64,000 bases of DNA from an uncultured Desulfobacter sp. (lineage in GTDB: Bacteria > Desulfobacterota > Desulfobacteria > Desulfobacterales > Desulfobacteraceae), in assembly GCF_963664415.1 (NCBI RefSeq), contig NZ_OY761445.1, positions 372,001 through 436,000 of the forward strand, given 5' to 3'. The number at the start of each line of letters is the position of its first letter. Position 1 is the first letter of the stretch. Below the pieces are notes generated by a model. The model saw only the letters and a program-made list of their open reading frames with translations. It was not told the DNA's origin and made no database searches. The position numbers and the translations under genes were made by a program. Below are positions 1 to 8,660 of this stretch, one piece after another.

Positions 1-26
1 GCGCCCTACGCCCATTAACTGGGTCT

Positions 27-122
27 AACGGCCACGGGCCAGCCTGACATATCAGCGGCCAGGTTTCAGCCAACAATGAAACAAGAGAGTAATTCAACAA
101 CTGATTGAAACTTTTTTATAAA
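27..122 (+). repeat. Intergenic structured repeat, copy A
   Basis: First of six related units in the window. It opens with AACGGCCACGGGCC and ends in TTTTTTATAAA. Like the other copies it has a GC-rich first half (GGCC, CCTG and CCAGG segments able to pair) and an A/T-rich second half with a weak hairpin. The TAA at 26-28 is in frame with an open stretch running from the window edge (ending ...INWV), so the repeat may supply the stop codon of a gene lying mostly outside the window. It lies 22 bp upstream of the UPF0280 gene. Divergent from the other copies, so boundaries are approximate. Confidence 0.6.
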
Positions 123-144
123 TCACAGAGCACCTGAAACGCCA

Positions 145-870
145 ATGTTTGATAACCGTAAAATATATCGTGCTTGTCACCAAAAACAGGGGTTGATCTC
201 CTTTAATGTGACCGTAAAGGAGACAAACCTGAATATCCAGGCAGATTCGGATCTCAGTAAGCAGGCCGTGCGGTCCATCCTGACCCACCGACAGTACATC
301 GAAAATCACATCGCCCGCTTTCCAAGTTTTGCAGACAGCCTGACACCGGTGTCCGATCCAGGGATCATGCCTAAAATCATTTCTGAAATGATAAAGGCGG
401 CAAAGATTACCGGTGTCGGCCCCATGGCAGCTGTAGCAGGCGCTGTGGCCCAGAGTGTGGGCAGAGATCTGCTTCAATGGTCTTCAAATATTCTGGTGGA
501 AAACGGTGGGGATGTTTTTATAAAATCAGAGACCCAGACCATATTTACCATTTACGCAGGGTCATCTCCGTTTAGCATGAAAACCGGTATTAAAGTGGCC
601 CCGCGTCCAACTTCATTTGCCATGTGCACCTCTTCAGGGACAGTGGGACATTCCAAAAGTTTCGGCAAGGCTGATGCTGTTACTGTTCTGGCAGATTGCT
701 GTGCACTGGCCGATGCTGCGGCCACATCTCTCGGCAATAAAATCCAGACCCCCAAAGACATTGAAAAAGCCATTGACATAGGCAAAAATATGTCAGGGGT
801 TCAGGGAATCGTCATGATTATAGGAAAACAGATTGGGCTATGGGGTGCCCTGGAATTGGTCAAATTATAA
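145..870 (+). CDS. UPF0280 family protein (ApbE-like fold)
   Basis: A 241-residue soluble protein with no signal peptide. The N-terminal segment (KQGLISFNVTVKETNLNI) and the central glycine-rich segment (GPMAAVAGAVAQSVGRDLL, about residues 91-110, then NILVENGGDVF) are typical of the UPF0280 group, which is distantly related to ApbE flavin transferases. The C-terminal third carries conserved TSSGTVGHS and ADAAATSLGN segments. Family function is not established; members are common in methanogens and sulfate reducers. The ATG start gives the usual family length, although no strong ribosome site precedes it. The next gene starts 14 bp after its stop, so they are probably co-transcribed. Confidence 0.8.
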   Translation: MFDNRKIYRACHQKQGLISFNVTVKETNLNIQADSDLSKQAVRSILTHRQYIENHIARFPSFADSLTPVSDPGIMPKIISEMIKAAKITGVGPMAAVAGAVAQSVGRDLLQWSSNILVENGGDVFIKSETQTIFTIYAGSSPFSMKTGIKVAPRPTSFAMCTSSGTVGHSKSFGKADAVTVLADCCALADAAATSLGNKIQTPKDIEKAIDIGKNMSGVQGIVMIIGKQIGLWGALELVKL

Positions 871-884
871 AACAGGAGTACATC

Positions 885-1151
885 ATGAAAACACAATTTA
901 TTATTAAAATTTCACTGTTCATATCTGCGTTTGTAATGATATGGGCAGTTTCAGGATGCATGGGCGCGCCCCAAAATCTGCCGGAAAACGCGGTTGTCTG
1001 CGAGGAACCCCGGCACACCATATGTACCATGGACTACCGGCCTGTGTGCGGTTATTTTGCTGACGGTACCGTAAAAATATTCAGCAATGGTTGTACGGCC
1101 TGCAGCAATAAAAACGTGGTTGGTTTCACCCATGGACCCTGCAGCAAATAA
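885..1151 (+). CDS. Kazal-type protease-inhibitor domain lipoprotein
   Basis: An 88-residue protein with an N-terminal hydrophobic signal (residues about 5-22) ending in a lipobox-like VSGC, so predicted to be lipid-anchored outside the cytoplasm. The mature part has six cysteines spaced as in Kazal domains: CEEPRHTIC, then YRPVCG, a DG turn, NGCTAC, and a final GPC. Kazal domains inhibit serine proteases; bacterial members are few and mostly uncharacterised. ATG at 885 is chosen because AGGAG lies at 874-878; an in-frame ATG at 840 overlaps the upstream gene and would spoil the signal peptide. Target protease unknown. Confidence 0.75.
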   Translation: MKTQFIIKISLFISAFVMIWAVSGCMGAPQNLPENAVVCEEPRHTICTMDYRPVCGYFADGTVKIFSNGCTACSNKNVVGFTHGPCSK

Positions 1152-1214
1152 CTTTATTGTCATTATTTTTTACAGTCATAAAAGTCCATCAAGCTGCATG
1201 CCGGGACAGCCTTT

Positions 1215-2021
1215 CTATCCATGATCTTGGGTCTTCGGAGCACAGGTGGCACCAGCCGATAGACCATCTTGGTAACATTTGTCACCATACCGCGTCACCT
1301 GACGGCACAGCCCCCGGATTATACTGACTTCCCTGGATTGGAGCTGGTAGCGGCTTAAAAAACTGCGAGCCTTGTCCAGCCGGTGTTCCGGATTTTCATG
1401 ATTGATGTAATGGATTTTGGCAAAGGTCTCTTTGAGATCTTTATACATATTCTGCAGCTCATGCCGGCAGGCCAATCGGGGAATATAAAATTCCGGTTCC
1501 AGGGTACGCGCTTTAAACAGTTCATAGCATATAACCATAACAGCCTGAGCCAAATTCAAAGAAGAAAATCCAGCTGTGGGGATATTCACAAGATCATGGC
1601 ATAGCTGCAAATCTTCATTGGTCAGTCCCCTGTCCTCGGGACCGAAAAGAACAGCCACCCGGTTTTTTGAAGAGATGGGAATTAGTTTTGTGGCAAGATC
1701 GGCCGGAGACACGTTCACTCTGCGCGTACCGCCAAGCCTTGCAGTTGTGCCGACGATCCAGTTAAATTCCCCAAGCGCCTCAGTTAAGGTGTTGCAAACC
1801 TTCATGGCCTCAACCAGTCCGGCAGCTGAATGGGTTGCCACTTTCAGGACCCGCTCCATATCAAAATTCCTGGGTGCGGACAAAATCAACTGCCCTACTC
1901 CCATATTTGCCGCAGCCCGGGCAGCGGCGCCAATATTTTCCGGAATTCGGGTATCATGAAGCACAATGGCGACATTTTCCATACAAACTTTTTGATTTTT
2001 CTCTTTTTTCTTTTCTTTCAT
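1215..2021 (-). CDS. TrmJ/SpoU-type RNA 2'-O-methyltransferase
   Basis: A 268-residue protein of the SPOUT family. It shows the family signatures: LHDTRIPENIGAAARA near the N-terminus (motif 1), VAVLFGPEDRGLTNEDL in the middle (motif 2) and FSSLNLAQAVMVICYEL (motif 3, forming the knotted AdoMet site). This matches the TrmJ subgroup, which methylates the ribose at position 32 of tRNA, though related rRNA enzymes cannot be excluded. About 90 residues follow the domain. The annotated start has GGAG close upstream, but a Met at residue 14, just before the conserved domain, is also plausible. Transcribed convergently with the two genes to its left. Confidence 0.8.
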   Translation of the reverse strand: MKEKKKEKNQKVCMENVAIVLHDTRIPENIGAAARAAANMGVGQLILSAPRNFDMERVLKVATHSAAGLVEAMKVCNTLTEALGEFNWIVGTTARLGGTRRVNVSPADLATKLIPISSKNRVAVLFGPEDRGLTNEDLQLCHDLVNIPTAGFSSLNLAQAVMVICYELFKARTLEPEFYIPRLACRHELQNMYKDLKETFAKIHYINHENPEHRLDKARSFLSRYQLQSREVSIIRGLCRQVTRYGDKCYQDGLSAGATCAPKTQDHG

Positions 2022-2124
2022 ACTCCAACAATCTTTCCGTTCATCAACACATTATGGCGTCAGTACAATTAACCATCCTTTATCTTTTTTCTCATCTTTT
2101 TCCAATATTTTTAAATCAATCATA

Positions 2125-2735
2125 AGAGAACTCGCCGAGGGTTCATACCCCACAACAGTCATTGGGCCTGAGGGGGCTCCGGTTCATATTGTCCAGGCCT
2201 GGAGCTATGCCTATGGGCTTGGCAGGCTGAAGGTGTTTTTTGATGCTGCAGGAATTGCAAAATTTGCCAAAGGAAATATTCAAATCCCTGTATCCGGTCC
2301 GTTCCTTCAGGTAAACAGTGAGGGCGTCGGAACCCCGCTTCTTGAAGGGCCGATAACCATGGGCGACGCCATCGAATGTCTGCCCTTCTCCAATACGGTG
2401 GTGATGCTGGACATGACCGGAGCGGAAATTAGAAAAGTACTCAATGAGGCCGCCTGGTATTCACTTAATTCCGGCTCCACAAGCGCATTTCATTATGCAG
2501 CAGGGCTTCGCTACGACGTGGACTTAAGTGGCGGTGAAGGTGACGTCATCTTCAACATTGAAATGCTTGATGAAGAAACCGGGACCTGGACAGCTATAGA
2601 TGAGAATGCAACGTTTACCGTTGCAACTAATTCATTCACGGCTCTGGGAAAGGATAACTATCTAACCTTTAAAGATGTCCGCGATGCAGATCCGACGAAG
2701 TTTGAAGATACCTATATTACCTATTATATTCCCTC
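2125..2735 (+). pseudogene. 5'-nucleotidase C-terminal domain remnant
   Basis: Open reading without a proper start, translating to the C-terminal domain of a 5'-nucleotidase/2',3'-cyclic phosphodiesterase: GPITMGDAIECLPFSNTVVM is the hallmark, followed by LDMTGAEIRKVLNEA and a FTVATNSF segment. The catalytic metallophosphatase domain that should precede it is missing, as are the true start and signal peptide. The frame shifts near 2735 and runs on into metallophosphoesterase sequence, suggesting a deletion joining two genes. Frame +1 is open only to 2766. Confidence 0.7.
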
Positions 2736-3257
2736 ATTGATTTTGTTATCGTTCCGGGCGACCTGACCCAGGGATCTCCTGAAACCAGTGGTGCTTTCAG
2801 TCAGACCACCCTGGACTAGGCTGCCCGTGTGATTGACCAGGCCAAAGCTGCCGGCAAACAGGTGGTGGCATTACAGCATCACGGCATGACCGAGCACTAT
2901 ACCGGATAGATAGAGACCCGTTACATTACAGACATCGATTATGACTATAACGCCGGGCTTAATGATGATGACCAGTTTGACTCCTTTTCTGAATATGCCC
3001 AGACCTATCTCTACGAAGGGCTGGTAAACCTTGCCCAAAGACTTCTGGTCTCCTCATACGGGGTGAATGCTGCCACAGCCCAGGCCCTATCACCATACGT
3101 GGCCGATGCATTTGCTGCACACTACGCAGGGAATGAAAAGCCTGACCAGGCGACTTTAACACTGAGTTCCGGGTATGTAAGCAGCAGCGACCCCAATGTT
3201 AAGTTTCTGGGACAAATGCTATATGCTCTGTGGACCGATCTTGAACCCACAGACAAC
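2736..3257 (+). pseudogene. Metallophosphoesterase remnant with two in-frame TAG codons
   Basis: In the frame that continues into the next entry, translation gives DFVIVPGDLTQG, a metallophosphoesterase GD motif, then VVALQHHGMTEHYTG with the HH metal-ligand segment. The stretch is interrupted by TAG at 2817-2819 and again at 2907-2909, both at positions where glutamine (CAG) would fit. No start codon or beginning of the enzyme is present. The C-terminal part (3063 onward) is an open stretch beginning with GTG. Read as gene debris; see the finding on amber codons for the alternative. Confidence 0.6.
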
Positions 3258-4148
3258 CGTGCGCTGCTCAGTCTTGAACCGAAAATCGAATTATATGTTC
3301 TGGGCACATACGCAAGCGGCGAGTTTGACAAAGGGGCCGCAGAAATCGTGGCTTTTGATTCACAGACCGGCCTTTTGTTTGTGACCAATGCACTGGACAA
3401 CACCATTGATGCCCTGGATATCACAACAGACCCTGCAAATCCCTCCAAGGCCTTCACTATTGATCTGGCGGCCTACGGCGGAGGCGTCAACAGTGTGGCG
3501 GTGAGCTACGGCCTTTTGGCCGCCGCTGTTCAAGCGGATGTCAAACAGGATAATGGTGTGGTGGTCTTCTTTAACACCGCCGGTACCTTCCTTAACAAAG
3601 TCACGGTAGGCGCCCTGCCGGACATGGTGACCTTTACTCCGAACGGAAACAAAGTGCTTGTGGCCAATGAGGATGAACCCTGCGACGATTATAATGTAGA
3701 TCCTGAAGGTTCTGTCACCATCATTGATATCTCTAAGGGTGTTTTGAATGCCGAGGATAAAACTGCAGGATTTGAAGAATTCAACGATCAGAAAGATCAG
3801 TTAACAGCCAAAGGCGTTCGTATTTTCTGCCCTGATGCCACCGTGGCCCAGGATCTGGAACCTGAATACATCGGAGCACCTGAATTTGTCCAGTACCTCA
3901 ACAACCGTGACTTTGACAGAGATGCCGAAGAAGGCACTGTAGGGGATCTGGCCCCCGAGGGCTTAACCTTTATCCCGGCGGCCCAGAGCGCCACCGGACA
4001 GAATATGCTCGCCGTGGCCAACGAAGTCAGCGGGACAACTACCGTATATTAGATTGATGTGGATGAAACTGCATTTAAAAAGAAAAATAAGCTCTGCAGC
4101 TTTGGCATGAAGAATTGCCGTAAAAAATTCGCAGCACCACATCGTTAA
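3258..4148 (+). pseudogene. Choice-of-anchor I (YncE-like beta-propeller) protein, broken
   Basis: The sequence from LEPKIELYVLGTYASGEFDKGAAEIVAF onward (given here only in part) matches the start of choice-of-anchor I proteins, extracellular propeller-type proteins often next to or fused with phosphatases. Typical segments are GLLFVTNALDNTIDALDI, MVTFTPNGNKVLVANEDEP and LAPEGLTFIP. The frame is continuous with the preceding metallophosphoesterase remnant and stops at TAG 4050-4052, after which homologous-looking IDVDE continues to TAA at 4146-4148. N-terminal signal and anchor are absent. Probably the tail of a former phosphate-related secreted gene set. Confidence 0.6.
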
Positions 4149-4176
4149 AGAAATATTTGCATAACCCATAACCAGT

Positions 4177-4205
4177 AAAGGCAGGGTGTAAATCTCCCTG
4201 CCTTT
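4177..4205 (+). terminator. Hairpin after the phosphatase-region pseudogene
   Basis: AAAGGCAGGG at 4177-4186 pairs perfectly with CCCTGCCTTT at 4196-4205 across a 9-nt loop. It sits about 30 bp after the last pseudogene. Only three T residues follow the GC part, so termination is plausible in either direction but not certain. Confidence 0.55.
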
Positions 4206-4402
4206 GTCACTAAAGAGGCCTATGGGTAAAGGAATCTCATCTTTTTCATAGCGTCTTCAAAAAATCGAGTTCATATCGATGGGAACCTGCTACAGATAAG
4301 CCTATTGATGCTTTTATAGTGTTTTTTCAAAGCCTTTTATGAACCACGCACCCGAGATACACCCGAAGTTGGAAAAAATTTGTTTTCAGTTAAAATTTTT
4401 CC

Positions 4403-4431
4403 TTGCCAAAACCACTTGAGTTTGTTAAAAG
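4403..4431 (+). promoter_or_regulatory. Candidate sigma-70 promoter of the tRNA gene
   Basis: TTGCCA at 4403-4408 and TAAAAG at 4426-4431 are separated by 17 bp, and the tRNA begins 12 bp after the -10-like hexamer, the expected distance for a stable-RNA promoter. The -10 is poor compared with TATAAT, so this is a positional inference. Confidence 0.4.
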
Positions 4432-4442
4432 ATCTTTCTGTT

Positions 4443-4519
<77 letters not shown>

Positions 4520-4550
4520 CCCAAGAAGCAAGAGCCGTAAGGCTTTCAGA

Positions 4551-4583
4551 GGCATCTTCGATCATTCGAAGGTGCCTTTTTTT
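4551..4583 (+). terminator. Rho-independent terminator of tRNA-Arg
   Basis: GGCATCTTCG (4551-4560) pairs with CGAAGGTGCC (4567-4576), ten pairs with one G-U, over a 6-nt loop, immediately followed by a run of seven T. It lies 32 bp after the tRNA CCA. Confidence 0.9.
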
Positions 4584-4715
4584 ATTTGGTCTTGCGCCCA
4601 AGTCTTGCGCTTTCTATTTTACACGCACTTTTTAGTCCCTGTTAAGATCATTTCCAACTTATCCATTGCAGCTTGATCTGAACCGCTGAAAGAGTGCAAG
4701 TATATTTCAGTGGTT

Positions 4716-5039
4716 TTAAAACGCAGCATAGGCCTTGTGAAACACGGACTGCAGGTCGTTGATATAGCTTGGCGTGCCGTTGAATAGAATCGTATCGTAT
4801 TGCTCTTGGCCCAGATCGGCATCTTCGGCTGTGGTGACGTCAACAGTCAGCCCGCGTTTTCGTGCAATATCGGCCATTCCGTCCGATGGTTCAAGACCGT
4901 ACTGAATGGGAATATTAAAATCTTTTTTCAGTATTGATTCAAAAAGACCGCTTCCGCACCCCACAAAAAAGGTATTACCCGCATCAGGTTCCAGGGTTAT
5001 GCGCTGAAAGCCCCGGGTTGTCAATAGCCCATCTTTGTA
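4716..5039 (-). pseudogene. SAM-dependent methyltransferase fragment
   Basis: About 107 codons that begin immediately after the stop codon of the upstream FKBP-methyltransferase gene and in the same frame. The fragment contains the glycine-rich AdoMet motif FFVGCGSGLFE, the acidic GLEPSDGMADIA segment, and YDTILFNGTPSYINDL (motif IV/post-I region), so it corresponds to the first half of a class I methyltransferase of the UbiE/Methyltransf_11 type. Both the beginning of the domain and the C-terminal half are missing; a frame change near 4720 leads into unrelated residues. Probably the last, decayed member of the photolyase operon. Confidence 0.6.
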
Positions 5040-6233
5040 TCAGGCGTTACCCCACACAGCAAATACAGGATCCGAGGTGTAGCGCTCACGAATATGCGGA
5101 TCATCCCAGGGTCGAGGATATCCCCGAATGGTTTCTGTATGCAGATTGCTTAGTTCAGCATTCATGCACATTTTCAAGACCAGACCCAACCGCTCAAACG
5201 GATGCATCTGACCCCAGACAGCAATCTGTTTACCGGGAAACCAGCGGTCGGAAAAGGATATGATGAAAATCCCGTTCGGGGATAAAACCCGCCTTACCTC
5301 CTGCAATACCGCCACCGGCCGTGTGAGGTACTCGATGGAGGCAGTGCAGATCACGGCATCAAAACTGTTGTCATCCATGGGCAGTTTGGGTGTTTGATTG
5401 AGATCCTGAACAAGCCGGGTGTCAAGTTTAGCGTTTGCATCCAGCTCCTCGGCATTCATGCCAAGCCCTTTGACGTGGCAATCTGACAAGGTATCCGGTA
5501 AATGAGAATCCCAGCTGGACATCAGGTCCAGTATCCGGTTGCCGGGCTTTAAAAGCTTGCCGTATCGTTCACGAATGTGTTCCCGGGCACAGCTGTCCAG
5601 ATGCGGTACCATCCTTGGATAGCTGTAAAAATCGCTGTCAGGCTGGTTGTTTTCCCTCGGCAGGGGCGATTGACCAAGGCTGATGTTATATGCGTTTTGG
5701 CAGAGGCGCTGCATTCCCGGACCGTCTTTGGTGATGACCTCGGAAATATCCTGGCAGGTCCCACCCCGCTCGGCACCGGCAATTTTTCGTGACAACATCC
5801 GGGCATGAACGCTGATGGGGTATTGCGCCAGGGGATGATTGCTGTCGGCGGTAATCATTTCATTTTCCATGGCAATAATGCGAAAGGGGGTGACGTTCTG
5901 TGGGAAACAGTTCAGGGCTTTATGCGCATAGCCGCTTGGATAAAAGCGCCCGACTTCTGCCGACACCGGAAACGGTGACTGGGAGCTGTCAAACCCATTT
6001 TGGTGGAACTCAATGATTTTCCGGGAAAAAAACCCCGGCACCAGTTCACCGGCAGAAAAATCCACCCGGCAATTCTCCCCGGCTTTCATTTGTTTAATCG
6101 CTTGTTCAAGTTTTTGTGGAAAAAAATCCCGCCAGAAATCAATTGCCGGCAGATAGGTAGTATCTGTATGATGTGCATCACCACTGTCCCAGTTCAGGGA
6201 AAACTCAATGGCTGCTGTATCTTTAACGTTCAT
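5040..6233 (-). CDS. SlyD/FKBP-like domain fused to a SAM methyltransferase
   Basis: A 397-residue cytoplasmic protein of two parts. Residues about 50-170 resemble SlyD-type FKBP prolyl isomerases: ELVPGFFSRKIIEF, then VGRFYPSGYAHKALNCFPQ, and SNHPLAQYPISVHARML, which aligns with the (D/N)xNHPLAG signature of the SlyD flap. Residues about 225-380 form a class I methyltransferase: ILDLMSSWDSHLP at motif I (the usual glycines are poorly kept), MDDNSFDAVICTASIEYL at motif IV, and VRRVLSPNGIFIISFSDRWF. ATG at 6233 is chosen because AAGGA precedes it by 7 nt. It lies 12 bp after phrB in the same operon, suggesting a link to light or DNA-damage response. Substrate unknown. Confidence 0.7.
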   Translation of the reverse strand: MNVKDTAAIEFSLNWDSGDAHHTDTTYLPAIDFWRDFFPQKLEQAIKQMKAGENCRVDFSAGELVPGFFSRKIIEFHQNGFDSSQSPFPVSAEVGRFYPSGYAHKALNCFPQNVTPFRIIAMENEMITADSNHPLAQYPISVHARMLSRKIAGAERGGTCQDISEVITKDGPGMQRLCQNAYNISLGQSPLPRENNQPDSDFYSYPRMVPHLDSCAREHIRERYGKLLKPGNRILDLMSSWDSHLPDTLSDCHVKGLGMNAEELDANAKLDTRLVQDLNQTPKLPMDDNSFDAVICTASIEYLTRPVAVLQEVRRVLSPNGIFIISFSDRWFPGKQIAVWGQMHPFERLGLVLKMCMNAELSNLHTETIRGYPRPWDDPHIRERYTSDPVFAVWGNA

Positions 6234-6245
6234 TGTCAATTCCTT

Positions 6246-7658
6246 TTACTTTTTTTGTGAATAACGTTGAAGGGCAATAAGGCGCGCTTTGGCATGATCC
6301 ACGATGTGAGGCGGGTATGCGCTCTGTGTGCTGCCCTTCCATGTCCACGGACAATGGACATAACGGTCCGGCACCGCCTCCAGCTCAGGAATCCAGGCCC
6401 GGACAAACCGCCCGCCGGGATCAAATTTTTTCCCCTGGCTGACAGGATTGAAGATACGAAAATAGGGCTGGGCATCACAGCCGGTGGATGCAGACCACTG
6501 CCAGCCACCGTTATTGGCGGGGAAATCGCCATCCACCAGATGGCGCATGAAATAGGCCTGGCCATGGCGCCAGTCAATGTGAAGATCCTTGGTCAAAAAA
6601 CTTGCCACAATCATGCGCAGCCTGTTGTGCATCCAGCCGGTCTGGTTAAGCTGACGCATGGCCGCATCAACGATGGGGTATCCAGTTTTACCAGCCTGCC
6701 AGGCTGCAAGCAGTTCCGGATTGTCGTCCCATAAAAGCCTGTCGCCCCAGGCATGAAAACAAGCCTGCCGACTAAGGTCCTGGATAAAAAACATCAGGTG
6801 ATGATAAAAATCCCGCCATAACAGTTCATTTTTCCATGTGGTACCGCCCCGGCTCTGTTCTGCGGAAATCACGCCGGCAAGACACATGCGTGACGACACT
6901 GCCCCAATGGCAAGATAGGGAGAAAGACCGCTGGTTCCGGCAACAGCCGGAAAGTCCCGCTCCTGGTCATAGACGTTCATGGGGCCTGTACAAAAATCCG
7001 TTAATTTTTTTTGGATGGCTTTTGTGCTCACATGATATGCCCTGCTGGACACTCTGGGATAGCTGAAGGGCTGTTCCAGTGAAAGGATTTGACTTTGAAT
7101 ATCCGAAGGCAGTTCAGCTTTAGTCACGGGCTGCAGCGGCATCAAAGACGGCACAAGACATTGCAGGTGCTCACTGCAGGCTCGGGCAAAGGGCGTAAAC
7201 ACTTTGTAATACGTTCCTTGACGATTAAGAACCGTGCCTGGGGGACACAGGCAGGTATCATGGCAGGCCTGGGTCTTGCCGCCCTGTATGGACATCAATG
7301 TTTCGACCAGCTTATCACGGCGGTTTTCGTTGAGCGGGTATTCGCAATTAAACCACAGCGTGTCTACCTGTAGACGATCAGCCGTAGCGGCCACGCATCT
7401 TGCTGCCGCATCATAATCTTTTGCCTCTGTGTACAAAAGATCAATGTTCAGTGCCTGCAGATCTGTTTGAAGGGCAAAAAGCCGTCTATAAATAAGATCG
7501 GCCTGGATTGGGGCCATATCGTGCCCTGCCCATTGATCCGGGGTGGCCGTAAATATCGCGACCACCGCCTCATTATGTGCCCGGGCAAAGCTGACCGCAC
7601 CATGCAGGGCCGTATTGTCCTGGATTCGCAAATCCCGCCTGAACCAAACCAACTGCAT
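6246..7658 (-). CDS. phrB: Deoxyribodipyrimidine photolyase (class I CPD photolyase)
   Basis: A 470-residue FAD enzyme that uses blue light to split cyclobutane pyrimidine dimers. The N-terminal alpha/beta antenna domain starts LVWFRRDLRIQDNTAL. The C-terminal helical FAD domain contains LLWRDFYHHLMFF, GWMHNRLRM, LHIDWRHGQAYF and NNGGWQWSASTGCDAQPYF; these contain the three tryptophans of the electron-transfer chain (the equivalents of E. coli W306, W359, W382), so the enzyme appears catalytically complete. ATG at 7658 is chosen because AAGGAGCT lies just upstream and the protein then begins exactly at the family N-terminus; the longer open frame overlaps the merR gene. Second gene of a MerR-controlled operon. 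Confidence 0.95.
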   Translation of the reverse strand: MQLVWFRRDLRIQDNTALHGAVSFARAHNEAVVAIFTATPDQWAGHDMAPIQADLIYRRLFALQTDLQALNIDLLYTEAKDYDAAARCVAATADRLQVDTLWFNCEYPLNENRRDKLVETLMSIQGGKTQACHDTCLCPPGTVLNRQGTYYKVFTPFARACSEHLQCLVPSLMPLQPVTKAELPSDIQSQILSLEQPFSYPRVSSRAYHVSTKAIQKKLTDFCTGPMNVYDQERDFPAVAGTSGLSPYLAIGAVSSRMCLAGVISAEQSRGGTTWKNELLWRDFYHHLMFFIQDLSRQACFHAWGDRLLWDDNPELLAAWQAGKTGYPIVDAAMRQLNQTGWMHNRLRMIVASFLTKDLHIDWRHGQAYFMRHLVDGDFPANNGGWQWSASTGCDAQPYFRIFNPVSQGKKFDPGGRFVRAWIPELEAVPDRYVHCPWTWKGSTQSAYPPHIVDHAKARLIALQRYSQKK

Positions 7659-7674
7659 GACAAGCTCCTTTTTA

Positions 7675-8559
7675 TTATTTTTTAAGTTCAGCACCACACA
7701 GGGTTTTAATGACCGTGGATGCGTGAAAATGGTCGGCATCAAACAGCCGGCTAAGTTTAATGATATCCTGCTGCTGCTTTTTTGTGGGCACCCGGTTGGC
7801 AAATACGGCCAGATGTTCATACGTCTGAAGACGCGCATGATCAACAAGGCCTGAAATATGTTCAACGCCGTCCAGCAGGGTAATCTGCAGCCCCTGGCCG
7901 GCCATGGAAACCAGCCAAAGCCAGGCGGCAAGGCTGCCGGGAGGATCCAGGCTGATGGCAAGACACGGTATCGAGGCGGACTTATTTTCAGATCGGATCA
8001 TTGCACTCAGACGGCTGATTAGTAGGAACTGCAGCAATGCCGCGGCCACAGAACCCTGTTGGCGTTTCCACTGCCCCAATGCGTCAATGACAGGCAAAAA
8101 GCATTGACGTACAGCGATATTTGGCGGGTACTCCCGGCATATGCGATTGACAATATTTTCAGCCCGCCTGCTGTTTAAGTCGGCCAGCGCCTGCAGCAGA
8201 TCATCTGCGGCTGCAAGGGGTTCATTCGACTGCCCAGGGGCCGTCTCTTTTCCGGAACCCGAAAGCAGACCTTTGACTTTTCCGATGGAGACCCCGCGCT
8301 CCAGCCAGCGGCATATTTCCCGGATGGTCTCAATCTGAGCCGGACTGTACAGGCGATGCCCTTTGGCGTTTCGCTCCGGTGTAATCAAGTGGTATCTTCG
8401 TTCCCAGGCACGCAGGGTCACGGGTTTAACACCGGTGAGCTCTGCAGCTTTGCGAATAATAACACCGCTACCGGTCTGCCCATCCAGACCGGTCACAATA
8501 TTCTTCGGCTTGTCCCGGCAGGCCCTTTGTTTGTTTAAATTTTGATTATCAGCGTCCAT
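7675..8559 (-). CDS. MerR-family regulator, PplR/LitR-like, of the photolyase operon
   Basis: A 294-residue regulator. Residues about 33-100 form the MerR winged helix (IRKAAELTGVKPVTLRAWERRY, then GHRLYSPAQIETIREIC). The C-terminal 170 residues resemble the B12-binding-type sensory module of the MlrA/LitR/CarH group, but where those proteins have an ExxH or DxHxxG cobalamin signature this one has DPPGSLAAWLWLVSMAGQG with no histidine, so B12 binding looks unlikely. Regulators of this kind control phrB and neighbours in response to blue light in Pseudomonas and Vibrio relatives. It is the first gene of the operon, 16 bp before phrB, and two TGTACA boxes lie in its upstream region, suggesting autoregulation. 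Confidence 0.8.
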   Translation of the reverse strand: MDADNQNLNKQRACRDKPKNIVTGLDGQTGSGVIIRKAAELTGVKPVTLRAWERRYHLITPERNAKGHRLYSPAQIETIREICRWLERGVSIGKVKGLLSGSGKETAPGQSNEPLAAADDLLQALADLNSRRAENIVNRICREYPPNIAVRQCFLPVIDALGQWKRQQGSVAAALLQFLLISRLSAMIRSENKSASIPCLAISLDPPGSLAAWLWLVSMAGQGLQITLLDGVEHISGLVDHARLQTYEHLAVFANRVPTKKQQQDIIKLSRLFDADHFHASTVIKTLCGAELKK

Positions 8560-8660
8560 AACAAAATGCCAACGCCCTGGGATACGGATTGCTGATATCA
8601 GTGGGGATAATATCTTGCCCCATAATCTCTCTCCAACGAAGTGTTATACAAAAAAATTCC

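Noticed and set aside
3122..3457. Long antisense frames over the phosphatase pseudogene and over the kinase and lactate genes
   Set aside because: They are shadows of real coding frames with no recognisable protein.
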